DNA from: RGIG3009 sp045578625
GTDB taxonomy: Bacteria; Bacillota; Clostridia; Oscillospirales; Acutalibacteraceae
Assembly: GCA_045578625.1 (NCBI GenBank)
Contig: JAZNKN010000054.1
Location: forward strand, 17,554 to 81,553
Length of the DNA: 64,000 bases
Direction: 5' to 3'
Both the position numbers and the translations under genes were made by a program. The notes beneath the pieces were generated by a model that made no database searches, was not told the DNA's origin, and was given only the letters and a program-made list of their open reading frames with translations. The first letter of the stretch is position 1; each line of letters starts with the position of its first letter. Below are positions 42,191-51,122 of the stretch, piece after piece.

Positions 42191-43495
42191 TCATCCTTTC
42201 TGTTCAACCAATGGGGAAACAACTGACAGCGAGGAGGCGCACTCCTCAAAATCCGTCCGCAAACGCTGTTCAACGGCTTCTGTTGTAAGCGAGGCGACCG
42301 CCTCCAAGAGGTCAAACACGCCGACACCGTCCATGTGCGCGGCGATCAGCAGATCACCGCAGGACTCAGGGTTGTCCAATCCCGCGACCATCTGGCCGTA
42401 CACGGCGTTGCGTGCGGCGATGAAATCCGCGGGATCAACGCCCTCACGGCGCAAGCGGTCAAGCTCTTTACGAAACGCCGCCGCTACCGCGTCGGGATCA
42501 CGCGATTCGCCGCCAATGATCCACACGCCGTAGCCCGGGCCATTGAAATACTCCACGCCAAACGAGGCGTTGATCAACCCCTGCTGCATCAGCGACGCGT
42601 ACAGCGCTGAGGATTTGCCGCCGAGCAATTCCTCCAACACCTCCGCAGCCGCAAGCGCTTCGGGCGATTCTGCTTTCAGGCCCTCCGACGTATCCAGCGG
42701 GGCTTTGTAGCCCAGATAGAACAGCGGCACGGCGACCGGCATCGCTACCTCGATGCGCGGGTTGGCCGCTTCCCGCGGCTCGCCGACCGGCGCGCGGCGA
42801 GGCACCTTCGGCTCGCAAGGGCGCAGTAGCCGATCGGCCACCTCCTCCACCTGTGCGCAGGTAACGTTGCCGGACACCGCCAGCACCATATTGTGAAGAT
42901 TGTAAAAGGTTTCGTAACAACTGTACAGCAGCTCCGGTGTGATCTGCGCAATGGAGTCCACCGTGCCGGCAATATCGGTATGCACCGGATGCTCCTTGTA
43001 CAGACCCGAAAGCAGGTTGCAGAACACCTGACGGAACGGCGAATCCTCGCCCATACGGATCTCCTGCCCGATGATGCCGCGCTCCTTTTCCACTGTTTGC
43101 TCGGTGAAATACGGCTTTTGCACAAAATCCAGCAAGATCTCCAGTGACTCTGTCGCGTTCTGCGTGCAGGTAAACAGGTAGGCCGTCTGGTCAAACGACG
43201 TATACGCGTTGGCGCTCGCGCCGGTCTCGGCATAGCGCTCAAACGCGTCGCAATCCTCGTTTTCAAACAGCTTATGCTCCAAATAATGCGCCGTTCCGGC
43301 GGGCAACAGCACCGGCTCGCCAACGCCGTCGGTGAGACACGCGGTATCGATCGCACCGTAATCCGTAGCGAACACCGCGTAGGTGGTGGCGTAGTCCTGC
43401 TTGGGCCACACGTAGATCGGCAGACCCGAGGCGTGCTGCAGGAAATAGCACGTCTCCCCCGTCCGCTGACAGCGGATCGTTTTCCACTCAGCCAT
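42191..43495 (-). CDS. M16 family zinc peptidase (YmfH-like, active subunit)
   Basis: A 434-residue pitrilysin-type peptidase with the inverted zinc motif HYLEH near 69 and a distal Glu region, so it is predicted active. It resembles B. subtilis YmfH (also called AlbF-like/processing peptidase). The ATG at 43495 follows GGAGGGACG and overlaps the upstream gene by 8 bases. With the partner gene it probably forms a two-subunit peptidase, as M16B enzymes do. Substrate unknown; the next gene is lgt. Confidence 0.87.
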   Translation of the reverse strand: MAEWKTIRCQRTGETCYFLQHASGLPIYVWPKQDYATTYAVFATDYGAIDTACLTDGVGEPVLLPAGTAHYLEHKLFENEDCDAFERYAETGASANAYTSFDQTAYLFTCTQNATESLEILLDFVQKPYFTEQTVEKERGIIGQEIRMGEDSPFRQVFCNLLSGLYKEHPVHTDIAGTVDSIAQITPELLYSCYETFYNLHNMVLAVSGNVTCAQVEEVADRLLRPCEPKVPRRAPVGEPREAANPRIEVAMPVAVPLFYLGYKAPLDTSEGLKAESPEALAAAEVLEELLGGKSSALYASLMQQGLINASFGVEYFNGPGYGVWIIGGESRDPDAVAAAFRKELDRLRREGVDPADFIAARNAVYGQMVAGLDNPESCGDLLIAAHMDGVGVFDLLEAVASLTTEAVEQRLRTDFEECASSLSVVSPLVEQKG

Positions 43496-44768
43496 CGGTA
43501 CGTCCCTCCTGTGCCAGCAAATATACACATTCGCAGCGCAGCCGTCCCGCGGCACGGATCACCGCTTCACGGTCCACCGCCTGCAGCGCCTGCCGGATCT
43601 CCTCCGGTTGGCTCTGCCGCGGCAGCAAAGTCTGGGTGATATACCACGCGGCAAGCGCCGACTGTGAGTCGTTTACCGACTCAAAGCTCTGGATCACACA
43701 GCGGCGCGCCGCCTCCAGATCCTCATCGGTAAACTCACCGGAAGCAAGCGCCTCGACCTGACGCAGGATCTCGGCTTCGGCGCGGGCGGCGTTGGCTTCA
43801 TCCACGCCGCTCTGCACCAACAGTAACCCCTTCATACGGTCGTATGCCGAGGAGCAATAATAGCACAGGCTGAGCTTTTCGCGTACGTTGCGGAACAACA
43901 GCGAGGACGGTGTGCCGCCCAATACGGCATTCATCAGCCGCGTGGCGGTCACATCCTCATCCGGTTCGGCACACCCGGTACGGAAGCCCAACACCAGTTT
44001 GGATTGGTTGATCGCCATACGCTCGGTATGGCGGCGCAGCTTGGGCAGGTGCGTGACGGTATCGGTAACACACGGGAGCGGCTGACGCCCCTGCACCGCG
44101 GAAAAGCCGACGCGGAACGCCTCCTCCACCTGCGGCATCGCGCCGCTGTCCTGCAAGATCAGGCGGACGGTAGCGTGGCGCAGCATCCGCTGCCACGCAG
44201 CGGTAACTCGCTCGGGGGTGAGCTGCTCGATGACCTCGGCACTGCCGAACTGGCCGATACCGTACGCTTCGTCCGAACAAAGCAGTTCCTCGGCACGGCG
44301 GCGCGCGTACCAACGCTTATCGTTGATCTGGGCGCGGACATCCTCCGCCAGACAGCGGCGCTCCATCTCGACGTCCTCGCGGCGGAACACGCCGTTTTCC
44401 AACGCGGGACGGAACAGCATATCACACAGCAGCCGCGCGCAGGAGGCAGTGACCTCCTCGCCGTTCAGCGCGTAGCGGTCGGCCGTGGTCTCGGCGGTGA
44501 GCAGCAGCACCTGCGCCTCGCCCACACGCATCACCTGGCCGGTGACCGCCGCACCGTACAGCTCGTTCAAGCGGCGGTTGAGTGCGGTAAAGTCCGGATA
44601 GGCGGCACACGCACGCGTCAGCACCCGCGGCAGGATCGCATATTCCTCCACCGTGTCACGCGACAGCGGCAGAAACAGACCCACCGTGATCTGCGCCGTT
44701 TTAAAGCGCGTATCCGGCAGCGTGAGGCTTTCCACGCCGGCACACAGCCGACGGATCTCCGCTTGCAT
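43488..44768 (-). CDS. M16 family peptidase-like protein (YmfF-like, inactive partner)
   Basis: A 426-residue M16-fold protein. At the place of the zinc motif it reads ILPRVLTRACAAYP, with no HxxEH, so it should be catalytically inactive and act as the partner of the adjacent active subunit. The C-terminal half contains the typical NAVLGGTPSSLLFRNVREK stretch. Start: ATG 44768 after GGAGGGACG; the open frame runs 11 codons further. Confidence 0.87.
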   Translation of the reverse strand: MQAEIRRLCAGVESLTLPDTRFKTAQITVGLFLPLSRDTVEEYAILPRVLTRACAAYPDFTALNRRLNELYGAAVTGQVMRVGEAQVLLLTAETTADRYALNGEEVTASCARLLCDMLFRPALENGVFRREDVEMERRCLAEDVRAQINDKRWYARRRAEELLCSDEAYGIGQFGSAEVIEQLTPERVTAAWQRMLRHATVRLILQDSGAMPQVEEAFRVGFSAVQGRQPLPCVTDTVTHLPKLRRHTERMAINQSKLVLGFRTGCAEPDEDVTATRLMNAVLGGTPSSLLFRNVREKLSLCYYCSSAYDRMKGLLLVQSGVDEANAARAEAEILRQVEALASGEFTDEDLEAARRCVIQSFESVNDSQSALAAWYITQTLLPRQSQPEEIRQALQAVDREAVIRAAGRLRCECVYLLAQEGRTDG

Positions 44769-44842
44769 AGCCGTCCCTCCGATCGTTGGAATATTCTTCA
44801 TTGTATCACACTTTTCTCCGTGAGAAAAGCCCTATTTTTCTA

Positions 44843-46015
44843 TTATTCACTGCGAAGTGCCTCGACCGGCTGCAAACGGGACGCTTTGTACGCGGGATAC
44901 GCCCCGAACACCCCGCCGACCAACAGCGAAAACACAAACAACCATCCGAATAATGATACCGGCGCGGCAACCGCAATGCCGAATGCCTGCAGGATCACCA
45001 CCAACAGCACCGCCGGCAGCATTCCCAAGATCGCCCCCGCTGCCGAGAGGATGATCGCCTCGGTAAGAAATTCCCATAAAATGCGCCGACTTGTCGCGCC
45101 GATGGCTTTTTTGATACCGATCTCCCGCGTGCGCTCCGCGACCGCAGACAGCATCGACGTGATGATGCCAAAGCCGGAAACGACCAGCGAGATCGCACTG
45201 ATTGCCGTCAGCACCAGCGCCACTACGTCCACCAGCTGCTCCAGCCGATCCTTCTGCACCGCCAGATTGTCGGTGCGAAACGGCGCGTCGCCGTCATACA
45301 TCCGATCCAACAGCCGCTCGATCCGCATTTCCGCCGCGTTGGCCGACGCGGGCGACACCCGCACCGCCACCTGGTCAAACGCACTCTGACCGGTGAGGTT
45401 GGTGTGGGTGGTGTACGGCATATACAGCATTCCGGGAATCATAGAGGTGAAATTTTGCAGCAGGCTGCTGCCGGTCTCAGTGATACCGATCACGGTCAGC
45501 TGCTCGGTACGGTCACCGAACTGTACCGTAATGTGCTTGCCCACCAAATTAGTACGACCGTACACCGCATGTGCCAAGGTCTCGTCCAACACGCAGACCC
45601 GTGCCGAGACCTTGACGTCTCCGGGCGAGATCAGCCGCCCATGCAGCAGTGCCAGTGAGATGACCTGATCCGCGCCGGCGTCGATGCCGCACAGCACGGA
45701 GCCTTGGCTGCTGTGTGCGGAGGACACGGTGCCCAACTGTATCATCAGCGGCATCGCCGAATCTACACACGAAAGTCGGCGGATCTCCTCCAGCGCTTCT
45801 TCGCCGATGAGTTCTCCGCCGCTTTCCGCCATGACTGACAGACCGTTGACACCCATGCTATCCAGTTCCTCGTTGACCAGTTGCTTGCCTACCACGCTGA
45901 TGACCGACACCGCCGCCACCATCATCACACCGACCGCGATACCCACAACGGTCAGCGCCGTGCGGTTACGCTTGCGCAGCAGGCTGCGCAATGCGCCTTT
46001 TATCAACTCTCCCAT
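44843..46015 (-). CDS. MacB-type ABC transporter permease
   Basis: A 390-residue FtsX-like permease: one N-terminal membrane helix (about 18-40), a large extracellular MacB periplasmic-core domain (about 45-240), then three C-terminal helices (about 260-375) with the REIGIKKAIGATSRRI coupling stretch. Such permeases act as mechanotransmitters with a cytoplasmic ATPase. No ATPase gene lies next to it; the adaptor gene immediately upstream is 3 bases away. Confidence 0.9.
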   Translation of the reverse strand: MGELIKGALRSLLRKRNRTALTVVGIAVGVMMVAAVSVISVVGKQLVNEELDSMGVNGLSVMAESGGELIGEEALEEIRRLSCVDSAMPLMIQLGTVSSAHSSQGSVLCGIDAGADQVISLALLHGRLISPGDVKVSARVCVLDETLAHAVYGRTNLVGKHITVQFGDRTEQLTVIGITETGSSLLQNFTSMIPGMLYMPYTTHTNLTGQSAFDQVAVRVSPASANAAEMRIERLLDRMYDGDAPFRTDNLAVQKDRLEQLVDVVALVLTAISAISLVVSGFGIITSMLSAVAERTREIGIKKAIGATSRRILWEFLTEAIILSAAGAILGMLPAVLLVVILQAFGIAVAAPVSLFGWLFVFSLLVGGVFGAYPAYKASRLQPVEALRSE

Positions 46016-46018
46016 ACG

Positions 46019-46936
46019 TCATTCCACCCGCACGGCCACGCTGTCGCCGGTGAGTGTTTCAGGATCCTGTACCACCTGTGCACCGGACGCCAGCCCGGAC
46101 ACCACCAGTACACCGTCGCCGCATTCCTCGCCGAATTCCGGAAACTGCTTTGCCACCGTTCCGTCTCCTTTATATACATATATATATTCGTTACCCTCCT
46201 CGTCCTGCGCGATACAGGTGTACGGCACCAGCAACGCGTCCTCGATCACCTCGACTACCACGCTCGCCTTGGCGTTAAGCCCCGCGCGAAGCGAGGCGTC
46301 CTGCTCCTCCTCACGCAGGGTGACGATCGCATCCACCACGGTTTCGGATACCGTGCCGACGTATTCCTGATGGGCGGTGTCGGCAATGTAGGTGACCGTG
46401 CCGTGGTAAACCTCCTTGGAAAACGCCACGCCAGTGATCTCGACCTCTTGCCCCACGGCGATCTCGGAGACGTATTTTTCGCGGATCACCACCGCGATAT
46501 GCACGGTATCTCCGGCGCTGATGACCGCGCACGGCTCGGTACCGGTGGCGATCTCGCCCTGCTGTACGTTGATTGAGGACACCACACCGGACACCGGCGC
46601 GGTCACCGCAGAGGGCGTGCCCGATACCGCCGCGCCCAACCCCGCCATCACCTGCTGAGTGGCTTCCACATCCACCGTGAACAGCACGTCCCCCGCCTCC
46701 ACCTGCTGACCCTCGCTGACATAGACCTCGCGGGCGATGCAAGGGGCATCCACGTAGACCTCGCGGCTGTCGGCAGACTGCACCTTGCCGTTGCAATCCA
46801 CCGTTTGCCGCACCGACGCGGTGTTGATCGTCACCAATTGCACCTCGGTCTCCGCTTTGGTCATACGCTGTCGCATAAACACGATGAGTGCGATGGCAAG
46901 CACCGTCCCCACCGCCAACATCACATATTTTTTCAT
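46019..46936 (-). CDS. Membrane-fusion (MacA/HlyD-like) adaptor protein
   Basis: A 305-residue adaptor with an N-terminal membrane anchor (about 4-23), a lipoyl/barrel-sandwich part (REVYVSEGQQVEAGDVLFTVD and the second half PVSGVVSSINVQQGEIA) and a beta-barrel (ITGVAFSKEVYHGTVTYI). It should couple to the MacB-like permease encoded next. The coiled-coil hairpin is very short. The ATG at 46936 follows AAAGGAAGACCG. First gene of the group running to folD. Confidence 0.88.
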   Translation of the reverse strand: MKKYVMLAVGTVLAIALIVFMRQRMTKAETEVQLVTINTASVRQTVDCNGKVQSADSREVYVDAPCIAREVYVSEGQQVEAGDVLFTVDVEATQQVMAGLGAAVSGTPSAVTAPVSGVVSSINVQQGEIATGTEPCAVISAGDTVHIAVVIREKYVSEIAVGQEVEITGVAFSKEVYHGTVTYIADTAHQEYVGTVSETVVDAIVTLREEEQDASLRAGLNAKASVVVEVIEDALLVPYTCIAQDEEGNEYIYVYKGDGTVAKQFPEFGEECGDGVLVVSGLASGAQVVQDPETLTGDSVAVRVE

Positions 46937-47082
46937 GATCGGTCTTCCTTTCCCATGCGTTTTATCGCCGTATTAGTGTTTGAGGGAAAGTGAAAAATAT
47001 AAGGAGGTTACAGCGAATTTTATCGCAATGAAAATGGATATAAAAAAGGTGGGCGGGGGGAGCGACCCTCACAAAAAACAGC

Positions 47083-47118
47083 ACCTCCGAAATCAGAGGT
47101 GCTGTTGCCATTCTTATA
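47083..47118 (-). terminator. Terminator after radA
   Basis: On the minus strand AACAGCACCTC pairs with GAGGTGCTGTT across about 8 bases and runs into TTTTTT. It overlaps the last codon region and stop of radA. Confidence 0.8.
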
Positions 47119-48463
47119 ATTTTTCGTATGCTTCGCGGAGCGTGGCCGCGCCAACAATCTCAATGGGATAGGTGCCGGACAGCGTTTTAAGCGTGTGTGC
47201 CGGCACGATGACGCGGGTAAAGCCAAGACGCGCGGCTTCGGCGATGCGCTGCTCCGAGCCGGAGACAGATCGAAGCTCGCCCGCTAAGCCGACCTCGCCG
47301 AACGCGACGAGACCCTCGTCCACGGGCTTGTCCTTGAGACTGGAGACCAACGACAGTGCCACCGGCAGATCAGCCGCCGGCTCGTCCAGGCGCAGACCGC
47401 CGATCACGTTCAGATAGGTGTCCAGGTTGGAAAAGAAGAAGCCGCAGCGTTTTTCCAACACCGCCAGCAGCAACGCCAGACGGTTGTTATCAAAGCCGGT
47501 CGCCATACGGCGCGGGTTGCCGAAGCCGGTGGGCGATACCAAGCCCTGCACCTCGGCGAGCAGGGGGCGCGAGCCCTCCATCGTACACGCCACGCAGGTG
47601 CCGCTGACGTTTTTCGGGCGACCGGACAACAGCATCAGCGAGGGGTTTTCCACCTCGCAAAGACCTTTGTCCCGCATTTCAAACACGCCGATCTCATTGG
47701 TGGAGCCGTAGCGGTTTTTCGCGCAGCGCAACATACGGTAGTTGCTGTGCGGATCACCCTCAAAGTACAGCACGCAGTCCACGATGTGCTCCATGACCTT
47801 CGGGCCGGCAATAGCGCCGTCTTTGTTGACGTGACCGACGATAAACACCGGAATATCCTCGCGTTTGGCAACGCGCATCAGCGCACCGGTACATTCCCGC
47901 ACCTGCGTCACGCTGCCGGGCGAGGAGGTGACCTCCGCCAAGCTGACTGTCTGGATGGAGTCCACGATGACGATGTCGGGCTTTTCCGTTACCATTGCGT
48001 TCAGGATCACGTTCATATCCGTTTCGCAAAGCAGCAGCAGATCGCCGTTATCCACACCAAGACGCTCGGCGCGCAGCTTGATCTGCCGCGCCGATTCCTC
48101 GCCGGAGGCGTACAGCACGCGGTAGCTTTGGCTGAGATGGCCGCAGATCTGCAGCAGCAACGTCGATTTGCCGATGCCGGGATCACCGCCGATGAGCATC
48201 ATCCCGCCGGGAACGATACCGCCGCCCAGTACGCGGTCCAGCTCTTTCATGCCGGTGGGATAGCGCGTCTCAGCCTGCGTATCGATGGCATCAATGCGGC
48301 AAATCTCTGCGCGCGCACCGGTGACCGTCCCCGGACGCGAGGCAACCACGACCTCCTCGCTGAGGGTGTTCCACTCGCCGCACTGCGGACAGCGACCCGA
48401 CCATTTCGGGAACTGCCCGCCGCATTCGGTGCAGATATAGATGTTTTTTTGCTTTCCTGCCAT
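47114..48463 (-). CDS. radA: DNA repair protein RadA
   Basis: A 449-residue RecA-like helicase that aids branch migration in recombination. N-terminal zinc finger CTECGGQFPKWSGRCPQC (residues 11-28), Walker A GGDPGIGKST near 92, the KNRYG motif (family KNRFG), and a C-terminal Lon-like domain. The ATG at 48463 has AAAGGAGAACC upstream. Downstream of cwlD by 24 bases, probably in one operon. Confidence 0.96.
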   Translation of the reverse strand: MAGKQKNIYICTECGGQFPKWSGRCPQCGEWNTLSEEVVVASRPGTVTGARAEICRIDAIDTQAETRYPTGMKELDRVLGGGIVPGGMMLIGGDPGIGKSTLLLQICGHLSQSYRVLYASGEESARQIKLRAERLGVDNGDLLLLCETDMNVILNAMVTEKPDIVIVDSIQTVSLAEVTSSPGSVTQVRECTGALMRVAKREDIPVFIVGHVNKDGAIAGPKVMEHIVDCVLYFEGDPHSNYRMLRCAKNRYGSTNEIGVFEMRDKGLCEVENPSLMLLSGRPKNVSGTCVACTMEGSRPLLAEVQGLVSPTGFGNPRRMATGFDNNRLALLLAVLEKRCGFFFSNLDTYLNVIGGLRLDEPAADLPVALSLVSSLKDKPVDEGLVAFGEVGLAGELRSVSGSEQRIAEAARLGFTRVIVPAHTLKTLSGTYPIEIVGAATLREAYEKL

Positions 48464-48487
48464 GATGGTTCTCCTTTGCTTGAGAGA

Positions 48488-49183
48488 TCAAAAGTAGGTC
48501 ATCACGCCCGCTGCCACAGCAAACGCCATCGCGCGTTGATAGCCCGGGGTTTTGAGCTTTGCAAGCTCGGCATCGTTGGATAAAAAGCCACATTCCACCA
48601 AGATCATCGGGCGGGTGGCGTGGTGCAGCAGATACACGTCCGACGTGCCGCGTTTCAGCCCACGCGTGTTTTCCGGCTGTAACAGGGCGATCACCTGATC
48701 GCGCACACTATCTGCCAGCACGCGGCTTTCCTCGGTGTTCGGGGAATAAAATATCTGCGTACCGTAATATTGTGACTGCGTGAATTTGTTTTGGTGGATG
48801 CTGACCGTCAGGTCTGCCGCTTCCACCATCGCAAGCCGATTGTGAATGTCGCTGACCTTGCGCTCGCGAAGGCTGTCGCCCTCGGTATTCAGCATCACGT
48901 CCTCGGTGCGGGTCAGCTCCACCGTATAACCCATCACCGTGAGCAGATCGCGCAGCGGTAGCGAGATCGCCAGATTCAGTTCCTTTTCCAACGTACCGTC
49001 CGGCGCTTCGGCGCCGCCGTCCGCGCCGCCGTGACCGGGGTCGATCAAAATGTGCGGGGCGGCAGCACGCACGGTCTGTACCGCGCGGCGGTCCGTAACG
49101 CCCCACGCCACCGTCAACAGCAGCGCGCCGCACAACAGCACGATCGCGATATCCGTCACCGTCGAGCGAAATTCACGCTTCAC
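48488..49183 (-). CDS. cwlD: N-acetylmuramoyl-L-alanine amidase, CwlD-like
   Basis: A 231-residue amidase_3 enzyme with an N-terminal membrane helix or signal (about 8-28). Zinc and catalytic residues: His in DPGHGGADGG, Glu in KELNLAIS, His in VSIHQNKF and Glu in ILVECGFLSN. In spore formers CwlD starts muramic-lactam formation in the cortex. Start choice: GGGGAGGG leaves 7 bases before GTG 49183 but only 1 before ATG 49189, so GTG is preferred. Confidence 0.87.
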   Translation of the reverse strand: MKREFRSTVTDIAIVLLCGALLLTVAWGVTDRRAVQTVRAAAPHILIDPGHGGADGGAEAPDGTLEKELNLAISLPLRDLLTVMGYTVELTRTEDVMLNTEGDSLRERKVSDIHNRLAMVEAADLTVSIHQNKFTQSQYYGTQIFYSPNTEESRVLADSVRDQVIALLQPENTRGLKRGTSDVYLLHHATRPMILVECGFLSNDAELAKLKTPGYQRAMAFAVAAGVMTYF

Positions 49184-49224
49184 AGGCATCCCTCCCCTGC
49201 ATACATACGCAAGGGAAGCGGTAA

Positions 49225-49836
49225 TTATCGCAATTTGTTGCGCTTGCTTTTGTCGTTTTTATACATCAGCTTCTGCGCAAAGGTGAACTGACGGTAGCCG
49301 ACGTAGTATGACCCCCACGCGACCAGCACAATGATAACGGTAGGAATGATAGACAGCAGAACGCCCGTCCACGAAACGCTCGCGGCCGGCACGCCCCAAT
49401 CCGCGCCCATCGTCCACACCATAATGGGATACAGTGTGAAGTTGGCGGCACGGTACAGCATAATATATTGCGGCCAGAAGCCGACGAGCTTTTCCACGAT
49501 GAGCAGCGCGTAGCCCACCAGTGCGGGTACGACAGAGAGCAACGCGACCTTGAGTCCCAGATGCGGGTCGCCCCGTTTGCCGCCGAACAGCACCGGACCG
49601 CCGTCTTTGTCGCCCTGCGTCCACATTTCAGCATAAATCATGGTGAATGACAAAAAACACTGAAGCAGCAGAGCGATCACGTTGATGACCATTGACTCAC
49701 CCGCGGTGGCGCTGCCTCTGGGCGAAAACGCCAACGCAATGATCCCCACGGAAAAGTACATGAACGTACCCATTACCGTAGCCAGCACACAGCGGCCGTA
49801 CAGACGTACGGCGCGTTTTAACAGATCGTTTTTCAT
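49225..49836 (-). CDS. Hypothetical five-helix membrane protein
   Basis: A 203-residue protein not recognised as a characterised family. Five hydrophobic segments (about 15-36, 48-71, 94-117, 124-145 and 153-180) and a basic C-terminus (KLMYKNDKSKRNKLR). It precedes cwlD and radA on the same strand with a 41-base gap, so it may head that operon. The predicted start is the ATG at 49836. Function unknown. Confidence 0.7.
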   Translation of the reverse strand: MKNDLLKRAVRLYGRCVLATVMGTFMYFSVGIIALAFSPRGSATAGESMVINVIALLLQCFLSFTMIYAEMWTQGDKDGGPVLFGGKRGDPHLGLKVALLSVVPALVGYALLIVEKLVGFWPQYIMLYRAANFTLYPIMVWTMGADWGVPAASVSWTGVLLSIIPTVIIVLVAWGSYYVGYRQFTFAQKLMYKNDKSKRNKLR

Positions 49837-49949
49837 ATCTCGGTCACCTCAAACGGATAATTGCTAAATGCTCCCTATTATTGTATCATATCCGGCAGCT
49901 GTGCGCAATCAAAACTGCGCATTTTACACCGTGTTTACAATTTTATACG

Positions 49950-49990
49950 TAAAAAAGCAGGCGCATCCTTTTGGGATGCGCCTGCCGTCT
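49950..49990 (-). terminator. Terminator after gap
   Basis: Stem GCAGGCGCATCC with 4-base loop and complement, followed on the minus strand by TTTTTTACG. Confidence 0.85.
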
Positions 49991-50007
49991 GTTTGCTATG
50001 AGTGAGA

Positions 50008-51021
50008 TCAGCCCAGCTCAGCGAAATACTTGATGGTGCGGACCATCTGGCTGGTGTAGGAGTTCTCGTTGTCGTACCAGGACACGACCTGAACCTGATA
50101 GGTCTCGTCGTCGATCTTGGTGACCATGGTCTGGGTAGCATCGAACAGCGAACCGTAGGTGATGCCGACAACGTCGGAGGACACGATCTGATCCTCGTTG
50201 TAGCCGTAGGAAGCGGAAGCCGCCGCCTTCATCGCCGCGTTGATGCCTTCCTTGGTGACGTCCTTGCCCTTAACGACAGCCACCAGGATGGTGGTGGAAC
50301 CGGTGGTGACCGGCACGCGCTGAGCGGAACCGATCAGCTTGCCGTTGAGCTCGGGGATAACCAGACCGATCGCCTTCGCAGCGCCGGTGGAGTTGGGAAC
50401 GATGTTCGCAGCGCCGGCGCGGGCACGACGGAGGTCGCCCTTGCGGTGCGGGCCGTCCAGGATCATCTGATCACCGGTGTAAGCATGCACGGTGGTCATG
50501 ATACCGCTCTGGATGGGAGCGTACTCGTTCAGAGCCTTCGCCATGGGAGCGAGGCAGTTGGTGGTGCAGGAAGCAGCGGAGATGATCTTGTCCTCTTTGG
50601 TCAAGGTGTTCTCGTTAACGCTGTACACGATGGTGGGCAGATCGTTGCCGGCAGGAGCCGAGATAACGACCTTCTTCGCGCCGGCGTCGATGTGAGCCTG
50701 GGACTTCGCCTTGGAAGCGAAGAAGCCGGTGCACTCCAGAACGACGTCCACGCCGATCTTTGCCCAGGGCAGGTTGGCGGGATCCTTCTCGGCCAGGATC
50801 TCGATCTTCTTACCGTCGACGGTGATCGAGGTCTCGTCCGCTTCGACGGTGTGACCGTCGTAACGGCCCTGAGCCGTATCATACTTCAGCAAGTGAGCCA
50901 GCATCTCGGGGCTGGTGAGGTCGTTGATCGCAACGATCTCATAACCCTCAGCGCCGAACATCTGACGGAAAGCCAGACGGCCGATGCGGCCAAAACCGTT
51001 AATTGCTACTTTGACTGCCAT
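50008..51021 (-). CDS. gap: Glyceraldehyde-3-phosphate dehydrogenase
   Basis: A 337-residue type I GAPDH of glycolysis. The NAD-binding start VAINGFGRIGRLAF and the catalytic Cys in SAASCTTNCLAP near 151 are intact, with the His in TTVHAYTGDQ. The Asp after the first fold (VAINDLT) fits NAD preference. An open frame extends 21 codons upstream, but GGAGGAATT sets the ATG at 51021. Single-gene transcript. Confidence 0.97.
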   Translation of the reverse strand: MAVKVAINGFGRIGRLAFRQMFGAEGYEIVAINDLTSPEMLAHLLKYDTAQGRYDGHTVEADETSITVDGKKIEILAEKDPANLPWAKIGVDVVLECTGFFASKAKSQAHIDAGAKKVVISAPAGNDLPTIVYSVNENTLTKEDKIISAASCTTNCLAPMAKALNEYAPIQSGIMTTVHAYTGDQMILDGPHRKGDLRRARAGAANIVPNSTGAAKAIGLVIPELNGKLIGSAQRVPVTTGSTTILVAVVKGKDVTKEGINAAMKAAASASYGYNEDQIVSSDVVGITYGSLFDATQTMVTKIDDETYQVQVVSWYDNENSYTSQMVRTIKYFAELG

Positions 51022-51055
51022 AACTAAATTCCTCCAATTAATATAATCTTGTATT

Positions 51056-51084
51056 ATCTTACCACCGTTTGCACGGTTTTTCAA
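51056..51084 (-). promoter_or_regulatory. Promoter of gap with internal inverted repeat
   Basis: On the minus strand: -35 TTGAAA (51079-51084), 17-base spacer, -10 TAAGAT (51056-51061). The spacer contains ACCGT-4-ACGGT (51064-51077), a short palindrome that could be an operator. Confidence 0.6.
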
Positions 51085-51122
51085 GAACTTTGGGAAATTT
51101 TTACGCCCGAGACCGCATTTTT

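Noticed and set aside
46980..47171. 63-codon plus-strand frame with a GGAGG-like site upstream of radA's end
   Set aside because: It runs through the radA terminator and into radA antisense; no recognisable protein features.
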